A stretch of 64,000 nt of DNA from Stieleria magnilauensis (GCA_007753675.1 CP036432.1:5802394-5866393), one strand, 5' to 3'. Positions 8,088 to 17,781 are shown, numbered from the stretch's first letter. Made by a program: numbers and translations. The notes: a model not told the origin generated them from the sequence alone.

Positions 8088-8873
8088 ATGAAACGCAACC
8101 TACTTATATTTGTCACGCTCGCTGCGATCCTGTCGACCGCCTACGCCATCGGCGTTTTGCCCAAGTCCGCAACGGACGCTGTGTCGCACACGCTACACCG
8201 CTCGGTCAATCCCGGCACGCTGTCCGCCGCCCATGCGGACCTTGGGGACAATTGTCAAGCCTGCCATACGCCGGTGATGGGTGTTGACACCGCAAAGTGC
8301 ATCCTGTGCCACGCCAACAACGAGTCGATTCTGCAACGACAGCCGACGGCCTTCCACGCCAGCGTCGGCTCCTGCAAACAATGCCACCTCGAACACCAAG
8401 GTCTTGATGCCAACCTGTCGGAGATGGACCACTCAATACTGACGTCGATCGGAATGAAGGCCATGCAAAACGCGGAAGCCGGGAGCGAGGAAGTGTCCGC
8501 TTATAACTTGCTCGTCGGAAAACTCAAGTTGGCTTCGCCACCACATGAGCGAATTAGCTTAGAAGAATCGGTGCTCGACTGCGCTTCGTGCCATTCCAAC
8601 GATGACCAACATCAAAGCTTATTCGGCAGCGACTGCGCACAATGTCACGCAACCGATCGCTGGACGATTCCGGAGTACAAACATCCGTCAACCAGTTCGA
8701 CCGACTGCAACCAGTGCCACCAAGCACCACCTAGCCACTACATGATGCACTTCAAGATGATCTCGGCAAAGGTCGCTGGTAAACCGCACGCCCGAGTCGA
8801 ACAATGTCACCAATGCCACCAAACCACGAGTTGGAACGACATTCAACGCGCCGGTTGGTACAAGCACCATTAG
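8088..8873 (+). CDS. Exported heptaheme cytochrome c
   Basis: A 261-residue protein with a signal peptide (MKRNLLIFVTLAAILSTAYA). Seven CxxCH heme sites are visible: CQACH, CILCH, CKQCH, CASCH, CAQCH, CNQCH and CHQCH. Extra histidines between them would supply sixth ligands, as in cytochrome c3/c7-type multiheme proteins. It belongs by position to the operon of the FNR fusion and b-type cytochrome, but an IS now separates them. The start codon is the first three bases of the 5-bp target duplication, so the protein is unchanged while its native upstream region is 1.6 kb away. Expression now depends on readthrough or on a promoter in the IS end. Confidence 0.92.
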   Translation: MKRNLLIFVTLAAILSTAYAIGVLPKSATDAVSHTLHRSVNPGTLSAAHADLGDNCQACHTPVMGVDTAKCILCHANNESILQRQPTAFHASVGSCKQCHLEHQGLDANLSEMDHSILTSIGMKAMQNAEAGSEEVSAYNLLVGKLKLASPPHERISLEESVLDCASCHSNDDQHQSLFGSDCAQCHATDRWTIPEYKHPSTSSTDCNQCHQAPPSHYMMHFKMISAKVAGKPHARVEQCHQCHQTTSWNDIQRAGWYKHH

Positions 8874-8937
8874 CGATATCGTAACTGCCAAGTACTCGGT
8901 CTCTATACGGAATGTAAAATTGGAAAATGAAATTGTG

Positions 8938-10023
8938 ATGAGTCCGCTACAAATCGATTTTGAAAATGAAAAGCTTCGGATAGTGGTATTGGGAACCGGC
9001 GCTTTGGGAATCAACCTCTTGCGCGGAATCATTGAAAGGCCAGAATTGGCTCAGATCGTGGGCTTTTTACCGGTAAGCAAAATCCCACGGCACTTTTCAC
9101 TTGAAGAGCATCCTGTCCAACAGAAGTTATTGCAATACGCGCGCAGTCAGGGCGTGCACATTCTTGATTGTCCTGGCGTCAACAGTATCGGATTCCGACA
9201 AGAATTGGATTCGCTGAGACCACACATCGTATTGGTGGGTGGATGGCCCGAAATTCTGAAGGCTTCAGTACTCAACTCCGAAGGCACCGTTTTCGTCAAC
9301 TGCCATGGATCAAAGTTGCCGAAGTATCGAGGAGCATTCCCGCACATAGCGTCGATTTTTTACGGTGACTGTCAGACCGCGATCACATTTCACCTGATCG
9401 ACGCCGGCATCGATACCGGGGATATCCTTTTCCAGAAGGATGTTCCGATCGAAGAGGAGGAAACGGCATTGGCACTGTCAGCCCGCATGGCTGAACTGTT
9501 TGGGGAATCTATCGGAACTCTGCTGAGCACAATCATCTCTGGGCGTACAATCCCAAGAAAGCAGTTCGGCGAAGCGTCTTACATTCCAACGGCGAATCCG
9601 TGGTGGGGGTGGATTCAATGGCATTCCTCTCCCGAATCCATCGATCAAAGAATGCGAGCTCTCGACGGGTATCTGCCGATGTTCACTTCGCTCAATGGCA
9701 TGGTGATTGGATTCGAGAAAGGAAGGGTTGTTCCGGCGCAAGATGGTCCTCGCGATTGGACGATTAAACAATCGACCGGCGATCGATGCCGGATGACTCC
9801 CGGTACGGTGATCTCAAGCGATCTGGACAAGTTAACGATTGCCACGCGCGATCCAGATTTCCTTGTTGAACTGAACAAGCCCGTGATTTATCCATCCACA
9901 AAGGGTTCTGAAGTGTACCAGGATATCGTACCTGGACATCAGCTCATCAGTCGCAAGTGCGGCAGCATATTAAGGGGACCAAGCGATATTGCCGAAGTTT
10001 TGAGGCACGAAACCGAATCATAG
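8938..10023 (+). CDS. Methionyl-tRNA formyltransferase-like (formyl transferase fold) protein
   Basis: A 361-residue protein. The N-terminal half begins IVVLGTGALGINLLRG, a Rossmann-like strand-loop, and carries the formyltransferase signature NCHGSKLPKYRGAFP plus IDAGIDTGDIL, both typical of Fmt/ArnA-type enzymes that use 10-formyl-tetrahydrofolate. The C-terminal half is Fmt-C-like but poorly conserved. The ATG at 8938 is preferred; the frame is open from TTG 8920. It sits inside a redox operon, far from def/fmt neighbours, so it probably formylates something other than Met-tRNA, for example a sugar amine or a cofactor. The substrate cannot be read from the sequence. Confidence 0.75.
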   Translation: MSPLQIDFENEKLRIVVLGTGALGINLLRGIIERPELAQIVGFLPVSKIPRHFSLEEHPVQQKLLQYARSQGVHILDCPGVNSIGFRQELDSLRPHIVLVGGWPEILKASVLNSEGTVFVNCHGSKLPKYRGAFPHIASIFYGDCQTAITFHLIDAGIDTGDILFQKDVPIEEEETALALSARMAELFGESIGTLLSTIISGRTIPRKQFGEASYIPTANPWWGWIQWHSSPESIDQRMRALDGYLPMFTSLNGMVIGFEKGRVVPAQDGPRDWTIKQSTGDRCRMTPGTVISSDLDKLTIATRDPDFLVELNKPVIYPSTKGSEVYQDIVPGHQLISRKCGSILRGPSDIAEVLRHETES

Positions 10024-10117
10024 CGTTCAGCCAGCGTCGCCAAAGTGGCTCAGTTCCAAACCGCTATCGACAGTCAACCGCGTCCCATTGTTTAAACCAT
10101 CTTTTGTGTAGTCTCTC

Positions 10118-11596
10118 GTGAAAACCACCCTCTTCGCACTCTATTTTCTCACCGCCACTTCACCCGTATGGATCGCGTTGCTCGCAGTGCCGCAAACGGA
10201 CCATTCGTTTTCGAGCGAGGTGGCAAAGAACAGTGGCTTGATCGGGATCGGTATTCTGCTGATGCAGTTTGTCTTGGCGGCTCGACTACCGCTGACAAAT
10301 CGCTTCTTTGGGCTCGATAGCGTGATGGTTTTTCATCGCTCGATGGGAATCTTCGCGTTTACATTGTTGCTGTTGCATCCCGTCCTACTAGCGTTCGGCG
10401 AGGGGAATTGGCAGTTGCTCTATGGCCTCGATCAGACGTGGTACATCTGGGCTGGTAAAACGACGCTGTTGCTCTTGCTCGTTCACATCTTGATCTCCGT
10501 GTTCCGTCGATCGCTGAAACTCAGTTTTGAGCGTTGGCGAATTTTGCACGATGCGATGGCCATCGGAATCATCGTCTTAGCATTGCTGCACAGTTGGTAC
10601 GCTGGCGGTGATTTGTCCGCATTTCCGCTGCGGATTCTGTGGGTGATCCTTGGCACCGCGGCAATCACAGCGTTTATCTCGCATCGGCTCATCCGACCAC
10701 GACGATTGGCTACCAAGCCGTACCGAGTTGAGGAAGTTCAGCAAGAATCGCCGAATGTCTGGACGTTACGTTTTGCGTTACCCGAAGGCGAAGTAGCCAA
10801 CCACTTGCCTGGTCAGTTCCATTTCCTGACGTTTCCAAATTCTTCCGCTGTGCCTGCGGAGGAGCACCACTTTACGATTTCCTCCAGCCCGTCGCTCAGC
10901 GGATTCATCGAATCCACAATCAAAGCATCAGGCGATTTCACGAGTCAAGTCGGTGAAATTCAGCCTGGCGAAACTGCGATTGTGCAGGGCAACTTCGGTC
11001 GCTTCTCCTATGCATTGCACCAGGAGGAGTCCGAATTCGTGTTCATCGCTGGTGGTATTGGTGTCACGCCGCTAATGAGCATGCTTCGTCACATGCGAGA
11101 CGTCGGTGACCTGCGCCCCGTGACGTTGATCTATGGCAACAAGACCGAGGCGGATATCGTGTTTCGCAGCGAGTTAACTGAGATGCGATCGACACAAAAA
11201 CCGAAGCTGCGATTGGAACATGTGCTGTCCACCCCTGAGGAGACGTGGAGTGGCGAGTACGGGCATATTGACGGCATTCTACTCAACCGCTTGCTCGGTG
11301 GCGACCTAATGAAAACCGGCTTCTACATCTGCGGCCCAGCGGCGATGAGCGTCCAAGTCGTCAACGCGTTAAGGAATCTAAAAGTGCGGCGACGCAACAT
11401 CCACACCGAGTCGTTTTCCTTAACAGAAGATACGGCGCCGACGAGTTCGCGAAGCGTGTGGCGGAAACGAGCGACGACTTTAACCGTGGCGATCACATTG
11501 GCCTTGATCATGGCAATTGCTGTGATGCGTGCCGGAGGAGCCACTAAACCCGGTGATGCACATGAGCATTCTCACAGCCACGGGCATTCGATGTGA
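10118..11596 (+). CDS. Ferric-reductase-like flavocytochrome (NOX/FRE fold)
   Basis: A 492-residue protein starting at GTG 10118. Six or so N-terminal helices include two His pairs about 14 residues apart (FHRSMG...LLLHP and LHDAMA...LLHSW), the bis-heme pattern of ferric reductase transmembrane domains. The second half has an FAD motif (HHFTISSSP), an NAD motif (GGIGVTPLMSML) and the FNR end motif YICGPAAM. Unusually, an additional membrane helix and a His-rich tail (HEHSHSHGHSM) close the protein. It likely moves electrons from NAD(P)H to an acceptor outside the membrane, such as Fe(III), Cu(II) or oxygen. Confidence 0.87.
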   Translation: MKTTLFALYFLTATSPVWIALLAVPQTDHSFSSEVAKNSGLIGIGILLMQFVLAARLPLTNRFFGLDSVMVFHRSMGIFAFTLLLLHPVLLAFGEGNWQLLYGLDQTWYIWAGKTTLLLLLVHILISVFRRSLKLSFERWRILHDAMAIGIIVLALLHSWYAGGDLSAFPLRILWVILGTAAITAFISHRLIRPRRLATKPYRVEEVQQESPNVWTLRFALPEGEVANHLPGQFHFLTFPNSSAVPAEEHHFTISSSPSLSGFIESTIKASGDFTSQVGEIQPGETAIVQGNFGRFSYALHQEESEFVFIAGGIGVTPLMSMLRHMRDVGDLRPVTLIYGNKTEADIVFRSELTEMRSTQKPKLRLEHVLSTPEETWSGEYGHIDGILLNRLLGGDLMKTGFYICGPAAMSVQVVNALRNLKVRRRNIHTESFSLTEDTAPTSSRSVWRKRATTLTVAITLALIMAIAVMRAGGATKPGDAHEHSHSHGHSM

Positions 11597-12735
11597 TTGC
11601 CCAGTCGCCTTCGGATGCACGTTCAACGTTTGCAGCCTGGCACACTCATCGTTCCGATCCAGCAGAATTTGTTGCCAGTCGACGATGTGAGGAAAATGGC
11701 GATGCATTCACTTGTAGGTTGACTCCAGCAAGCTGTCACTCTCTCCCGCACGCACAGTTGAAATTGCAATAATGCCGACCTGTCCACTGTCACCAAGGAG
11801 TCGTGCCATATCTTCCAATACATCCGGGATTCTCTCGAGCGGAAACCCGCAACTTGCAATGCCAACGCCTCGTCGAGTCCGCTTTTGTTAGGGTGTCACT
11901 GCTTGGGACATTCGCATCCCAGGCATGGCACCGCGACCGTGCGGATTCCAAGGCGTGCTGCTGTTCGGCGGAATCGGCTCGTCGGTATTCATCAGCTTGT
12001 CGTACAGTTCTGGCGGCAAAACACGAACAACCGAGAATAGACCTTTTACACCTTTGTACCAGCCGTCTCGCATCCCTTGTGTCTCTCGACGAGACGTTAT
12101 TTTCTGCATGTCCTTCATCGTCATCTTCATGGCGTATTCATTGTCGCCTTCTGAAACCGCTTTCATACCCTCCATCTTCATACTGGACATTCCTTTCATG
12201 ATTTGCGGATAACCTGGCACCTGAAAGCCGGGGTCATTCTTTACTTGGCGAATGATCGGACCTACCTGGGACGTCATATGGTTCATCATGTGATGGAACA
12301 TGTGACAATGAAGCACCCAGTCGCCGGGATTGTTGGCGATAAACTCGACATCGCGGGACTGGGCCACGCCCACGACGACATTGTTGCTTGGAATCCATGC
12401 GGAATCGGGTATCCTTCCACCTTCAGTACCCGTGATCCAAAATGTGTGACCGTGCAAGTGCATCGGATGCTGGTGAAGTGTGCTGAAATTGATGAATCGT
12501 ATGCGGACACGCTCGCCCAACTTGCATACTAGCGGCGTGGTGTAGGGGCCACTGCGACCGTTGAGCGTCAGGAAGTTCCAGTCCATTGCGTTGGAGTTGG
12601 GGATCGTTGCGTTGGGCAAGATCGAGAATTGCTGCGCGACCAGGACGAAGTCGCGATCAACTACAGGTGTGTGAACGACCTTTGGATGAATAATGAATGG
12701 CACGACCATGCCAACGGCTTCCTGCATCGCGACAT

Positions 12736-14031
12736 CACGACGATCGCACCAAAATCTGGTTTCAGTATTCGTTGATGTCTTGCCTTGGTGAACCCCTCTG
12801 CTAATAAATTCAGCCGGACTGGTTTTTCACTGCCCTGGTATGGAGATGGCAATGGCTTCCCAAATTGACGTGTTTCACGAGTGTTTTGATCAGGTCAGCG
12901 ACCCGCGAGTTGCCGGACGGACGATCCATCCGCTCAACTCGATTCTATTCTTGGTTGTCGCGGCGGTCATCGCAGGCGCGGATGGTCCCGATGAGATCGA
13001 AAGCTTCGGTGGAGAGAAACTCGACTGGCTCTCCAAGTTCGCTGACTTTGAAGCTGGAATCCCTTCTCACGACACCATCACGCGAGTGCTGTCGTTGATA
13101 AAGCCCGCGGAGTTTCAAAATGCGCTTCTGCAGTGGCACTCGCACCTTTGTGAACTTGCCCATGCATCTTCCGATTGCGATTCCAAAAATCACACAGGTC
13201 CCATCCACGTGGCGATCGATGGCAAGACGGTGCGAGGGTCCTACACCGATGCGGAAAAATCCAACGCGATTCACATCGTCAGTGCCTGGGCCACCGAGCA
13301 TAGTGTCACGCTCGGACAAACCGAGGTCGACTCCAAGTCCAACGAAATCACGGCGATTCCCGAATTGCTCGATCTGATCGACGTGCGCAATTCGATCGTG
13401 ACGCTCGATGCCATGGGATGCCAAAAGTCGATTGCTGAAAAGATCATCGAAGAAGGTGGCGACTATGTGTTCGCCGTCAAGGACAACCATCCCAAGCTTT
13501 GCGCCGCCATCGCTGACTACTTTGAGATGGCCCACAACGAAGGGCTCAAAGACCACGGTGTTCGAACCATCACCACGCTTGGAAAGCAGGCCGGGCGAGA
13601 CGAAGAACGCTTCTATGCGACTTGTCCGATTCCCGAAGCGCTCCGCGAACTGACCGACCAATGGAAGGGAGCCAAAAGTATTTGCCAAGCGAATACATGC
13701 ACCACTCGTGGCGACAAGCAATCAAGCGATGTCCGGTATTACATATCAAGCCGACCGGCAAGGGTGCGTGAATTTTCAAATTGCGCGCGTAAGCATTGGG
13801 GGATTGAGAGCATGCACTGGGTTCTCGATGTGGTGTTTCATGAAGACTCCAGTCGGCTCCGAACCAAAAACGCGACGTCGAACATGAGCTTTGCTCGCCG
13901 GTTTGTCACAACGCTCCTCAAGCGGGACACTCGGAAGAAGAGTCTCAAGCGGAAACGCAAAATCGCTGGCTGGAACACTGACTTTCTCGAAAAACTCCTG
14001 TTTGCAGCCTAATTTTGGTGCGATCGTCGTG
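12736..14031 (+). mobile_element. ISAs1-family element, copy A, in the multicopper oxidase gene
   Basis: A 1296-bp element with perfect 20-bp terminal inverted repeats (CACGACGATCGCACCAAAAT). Target duplication of 10 bp, ATCGCGACAT, at 12726-12735 and 14032-14041. The transposase reads on the plus strand, opposite to the interrupted gene. This copy is a diverged relative of copies B (14978-16264) and C (22240-23526). Confidence 0.95.
12840..14012 (+). CDS. ISAs1-family transposase (H-repeat type), copy A
   Basis: A 390-residue DDE transposase with AIDGKTVRGS, VTLDAMGCQKS and WGIESMHWVLDV supplying the catalytic Asp, Asp and Glu. An N-terminal DDE_Tnp_1-associated domain (FDQVSDPRVAGRTIHPL) is present. 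It is three residues longer than copies B and C, because of a different segment around residues 105-115 (ELAHASSDCDSKNHTG), and has scattered substitutions. The frame is complete. Start could be 12840 or the Met at 12852. Confidence 0.94.
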   Translation: MEMAMASQIDVFHECFDQVSDPRVAGRTIHPLNSILFLVVAAVIAGADGPDEIESFGGEKLDWLSKFADFEAGIPSHDTITRVLSLIKPAEFQNALLQWHSHLCELAHASSDCDSKNHTGPIHVAIDGKTVRGSYTDAEKSNAIHIVSAWATEHSVTLGQTEVDSKSNEITAIPELLDLIDVRNSIVTLDAMGCQKSIAEKIIEEGGDYVFAVKDNHPKLCAAIADYFEMAHNEGLKDHGVRTITTLGKQAGRDEERFYATCPIPEALRELTDQWKGAKSICQANTCTTRGDKQSSDVRYYISSRPARVREFSNCARKHWGIESMHWVLDVVFHEDSSRLRTKNATSNMSFARRFVTTLLKRDTRKKSLKRKRKIAGWNTDFLEKLLFAA

Positions 14032-14977
14032 ATCGCGACATGCGGGTGCAGGAAGTAACTACCTTCCTGGTGGACGTCAAATTCATACACGAACGTTTCA
14101 CCGGGCTTAACATAGTCCTGAGTCACAGCCGGAATCCCGTCCATGCTCACTGGCAATTCGAGTCCGTGAGGATGCAGTGTCGTCTCTTCCGGTAAGTCGT
14201 TGCGAAATACGATGCGCACTCGCTCGCCCTGCGTCATCTCCAAAACAGGACCTGGAAAGAGATCGTTATATCCGTAAGCGTCCATCCAAATCCCGGGAAG
14301 CAGTTCTCGGCGGGCCGGCGTCGCCCGAAGATGGAACTCACGGGCTCCCCGGACCATCTTTCCACTTAATTTCTCCAAGTCGGGCGCGATGACTTCAACC
14401 GCCGGTAGGCTTGGATCACGGTATCCTGGCACAAGCTTCCCGCGGTCAGTAGGGCTGCCGACCGGACCTCCAACCCCAGCGTGCAGACGAGGGAACTCAC
14501 CGCCGTTTCCGTGCGCAACATGATCCATTTGCATTGCAGGGGGAGCGGTTTGTTCCTGTCCCGATACATTACCCGCCGCAAACATGCCAGCGGTGGCGGC
14601 GACGCCCTGTGTCAGGAAGTTTCGACGGCCATCATTATTTCCGCTCATAATTCATCCTTTCAATTAACTCTTTGACTCAGTGATTTGCCAATGGCGACGG
14701 CTACCGCGGTTTAGGTACGGCGTCAATGTGTCCACCGTTGATCGGGCTCGGAGGAATCGTCAGCCCACCGGTCAATAGCATGCCGCGAATCGCCACATCA
14801 CTTTCACGATACATAACCAAATTGGCGACTTGTTCAATACGTAAGCCAAGATAAAAACGTTGAGCCATCAGGACATCCGGCCAAGGGGCACGGCGAGCCT
14901 TGTAGCTTTCGTGCAACAGCTCATAAGACTGCTTTGCTTTTGGCAAAATCGTTGTTTCATAGTCTTGAACTCTTTCC

Positions 14978-16264
14978 CACGACGATCGCACCAAAATTAG
15001 GCTGCAAACAGGAGTTTCTCGAGGAATTCGCTGTTCCAGCCAGCGATTTTTCGCTTCCGCCTGAGGCTCTTATTCCGAGTGTCTCGCTTGAGAAGCGTCG
15101 TCACAAACCGACGAGCAAAGCTCATGTTCGATGTCGCGTTCTTGGTTCGGAGCCGACTGGAGTCCTCATGAAACACGACATCGAGGACCCAGTGCATGCT
15201 CTCTATACTCCAATGGCTACGAGCACAATTTGAGAATTCATGCACCCGCGCCGGTCGGCTCGAAATGTAGTAGCGAACATCGCTTGATTGCCGGTCACCA
15301 CGAGTCGTGCAAGTATTCGCTTGGCAGATACTTTTTGCTCCTTTCCACTGGTCGGTCAGTTCGCGAAGTGCTTTTGGAATTGGGCAGGTCGCATAGAAGC
15401 GTTCCTCTTCACGCGCGGCCTGCTTTCCTGTGGTCGTCATTGCCCGAACACCGTGGGCTGTGAGCCCATCGTTATGGGCCATCTCAAAGTGATCGGCGAT
15501 GGCAGCACAGAGCTTGGGATGGTTGTCTTTGACAGCGAACAGATAGTCGCCACCTCCCTCGACGATCTTTTCAGCAATCGACTTTTGGCATCCCATGGCA
15601 TCGAGCGTCACGATCGAATTGCGTAAGTCGATTAGATCGAGCAATTCGGGAATTGCCGTGATTTCGTTGGACTTTGAGTCGACCTCGGTTTGCCCAAGCG
15701 TGACACCATTTGCGGTCGCCCAGGCACTGACGATATGAATCGCATCAGATTTCTCCGCATCGGTATAGGATCCGCGCACCGTCTTGCCATCGATCGCAAC
15801 GTGAACGGGACGATTGTCGTCCTTGCTGGCGTGATCCCAATTAATCTCGCAGAGATGAGCGTGCCATTGAAGCAGCGCCTTCTGAAACTCGGCTGGTTTG
15901 ATCAGGGACAACACTCGCGTGATGGTATCGTGAGACGGAATGCCGGCATCAAAGTCGGCGAATTTGGATAGCCAATCCAGTTTCTCACCACCGAAGCTTT
16001 CGATCTCATCAGGTCCGTCCGCGCCTGCGATGACCGCCGAGACAACCAAAAACAGAATCGAGTTAAGTGGATGGATTGTCCGGCCTGCGACTCGCGGGTC
16101 GCCGACCTGATCAAAACACTCGTGAAACACATCGATTTGGGAAGCCATTGCCATCTCCATAACAGGGCAGTGAAAAACCAGTCTGGCTGAATTTATTGGC
16201 AGAGGGGTTCACTGAGGCAAGGCTTCGACGAATACTGAAACCAGATTTTGGTGCGATCGTCGTG
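14978..16264 (-). mobile_element. ISAs1-family element, copy B, in the tolC-like gene
   Basis: A 1287-bp element with the same 20-bp terminal repeats as copy A and a 10-bp target duplication AACTCTTTCC at 14968-14977 and 16265-16274. Transposase on the minus strand, codirectional with the interrupted gene. It is almost identical to copy C. Confidence 0.95.
14997..16160 (-). CDS. ISAs1-family transposase, copy B
   Basis: A 387-residue DDE transposase, complete. Catalytic motifs AIDGKTVRGS, VTLDAMGCQKS and WSIESMHWVLDV are intact. It differs from copy C by one residue that I can find (TRNKSLRR here against TRKKSLRR), which points to very recent transposition of one from the other or from a shared source. 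Confidence 0.94.
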   Translation of the reverse strand: MEMAMASQIDVFHECFDQVGDPRVAGRTIHPLNSILFLVVSAVIAGADGPDEIESFGGEKLDWLSKFADFDAGIPSHDTITRVLSLIKPAEFQKALLQWHAHLCEINWDHASKDDNRPVHVAIDGKTVRGSYTDAEKSDAIHIVSAWATANGVTLGQTEVDSKSNEITAIPELLDLIDLRNSIVTLDAMGCQKSIAEKIVEGGGDYLFAVKDNHPKLCAAIADHFEMAHNDGLTAHGVRAMTTTGKQAAREEERFYATCPIPKALRELTDQWKGAKSICQANTCTTRGDRQSSDVRYYISSRPARVHEFSNCARSHWSIESMHWVLDVVFHEDSSRLRTKNATSNMSFARRFVTTLLKRDTRNKSLRRKRKIAGWNSEFLEKLLFAA

Positions 16265-17447
16265 AACTCTTTCCCAAGACGTTTGGTACATACGAAACTG
16301 CGTCGCGAGTCGGTTGCGCAATTCGAGTTCCAATCGTCGTGCTTCGGCATGCGCTTGCATTAAGTCGGCGCGAGCCTGACGAATGGTGCCTTGATTCCGA
16401 TCAAAAATGGGTAGCGGAATCCCGAGCGTGAAAGTCGTTTGAGTCGTATCGGCAACGGGACTGCGAATGCTTGTGATGCCGGCGATGATATTCGGTATCG
16501 GCTCCGCCTGTTCTCGCTTGATGCTGATCTTATCGTGTTGTATTTTCTGCCATGACGCCTGAAGCTCTGGGCTCGACGACAAGAGGTTTGCCAGTGACGA
16601 ATCCCAGTCGAGCGGTTCTTCGCTCGGTTCCAGCGATCCGTGCACAACTTGCGGGACTTGCTCTGGAATGCCCGCAAATGAACTCAGAGTCCTCCACGCG
16701 TGCGAAAATTCGTACTCGGCTTGCTTCAGATTTAATCGGTCGCGCTGCAGATCGACCTGTGCACGCAATAGCCCCGATTGATTCGTTTGACCAACATTCA
16801 GCATTTCCCCGTACGTTTGCAGGTTGTCTTCGCCGTTTCCAAGTAATTCACGATGTGTCTCTACCAATCGTTGCGCCGCGAGAGTGCGATAGAATTGAGC
16901 GCGCACGTCATTGAGTACGCGTGATTGCTGCGCATGTAGGTTGGTTTGTGCGATTTGCACTCTTTGGCACCACTTGGCCCGACTTAGTCGAAGCTTGCCG
17001 CCAGTAACGAACTCCTGCGAAATGAATCCGCCATTCCAGGTTTCGTCTCGACCTCCTCCGATGCTGTCGTATTCGCCTTCGTAGCCGACAACCGGATTGA
17101 GATAGAGTCCTGCTTGGTAGGCGGCCCCTTTGGCAGCGCGAACCTGGGCGGTTGCTTGAATCAGCGTGGGGTTATTTGCCAAAGCAAATGATTCAAATTC
17201 CGATAGAGACACACCCTGAGAATGAACGTCCAACTCGGATGTGACATGAACTTCCTCCGGCATCATGTGCATGTCGTAGTCGCTCATCGGTTGCTGAGCG
17301 AGGCTTGTCCCCGCAGTCAGCAGCCCAAGCGTCAAAGCCAATGTATATTTTCGCATCGCGATCCCTTCGCAAATGAATTCAGTCCGTTAAGACGAATATT
17401 CGGAACGATTACCGTCTGAAATCAGTTCAAAAGGATCATGCAAGATA

Positions 17448-17462
17448 CATACCGGGGGTATG
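17448..17462. promoter_or_regulatory. Palindrome CATACC-GGG-GGTATG upstream of the tolC-like gene
   Basis: A 15-bp inverted repeat with 6-bp arms and a GGG centre lies about 90 bp upstream of the tolC-like start codon. Its G/C-rich centre flanked by TAC/GTA resembles operators of the CsoR/RcnR metal-sensor family. No such regulator gene is seen in the window, so this is a candidate operator only. Confidence 0.4.
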
Positions 17463-17781
17463 AGGCAGCGAATCGTTACAACCGTCAAAGGTCGTACAAA
17501 AAGTCGGCAGACAAATCGGAGGTACGGTCAAGAAACAAGGGGGCGCTGGCGTCCAGTGAAGTGCCTTGGTCATTACATGCGCCGAAGGCTGCGACAGGAA
17601 TCATTCGCAGATGACCGATTCTTCAGGCATTCTGGTAATCATTGCCCGAGTAAATCGCCGGTCGTCGCCAGTTAACGTGAAGAATTGCCGATGTCGGTGC
17701 ATCGAATGCGTTGACTGCAATCGGAACATCATACGGTTCAGTCGTAAGTACATGATTCCAACCTCTCCGTTGAGGAAAGCC

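Larger units (their letters stand above)
11888..14648 (-). pseudogene. Copper-type multicopper oxidase gene split by ISAs1-family element
   Basis: The gene reads on the minus strand from ATG 14648. The N-terminal part has a twin-arginine-type signal (GRRNFLTQG) and the first copper sites (LHPHG and FLHPHVA). At 14032 it is cut by an IS. The C-terminal part resumes at 12725 with AMQEAVGM and holds the HQHPMHLHGHTF and HCHMFHHMMNHM copper ligands, then ends at 11888. Removing the IS and one copy of the target duplication joins the two parts in the same frame, giving a complete 484-residue oxidase. The break falls within the HxH copper-ligand segment, around codon 206. It lies 53 bases downstream of the tolC-like gene and presumably oxidised Cu(I) in the periplasm. 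Confidence 0.92.
14701..17356 (-). pseudogene. TolC/CusC-like outer membrane efflux gene split by ISAs1-family element
   Basis: Starts at ATG 17356 with a signal peptide (MRKYTLALTLGLLTAGTSLAQ). The long helical body shows outer-membrane efflux protein features (FALANNPTLIQATAQVRAAKG, later LGIPLPIFDRNQGTIRQA). After codon 364 the frame runs into an IS at 16264. The remaining C-terminal part is read from 14967 to 14701 (QDYETTILPKAKQSYELL, ending PKPR). Excising the element and one 10-bp duplicate restores a single frame of 452 residues, the usual size for the family. The multicopper oxidase gene follows 53 bases downstream. A palindrome suitable for a regulator lies upstream at 17448-17462. 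Confidence 0.92.

Noticed and set aside
12945-13721. Minus-strand frame of 258 codons in ISAs1 copy A
   Set aside because: Antisense to the transposase; similar antisense frames recur in copies B and C as expected for shadows.
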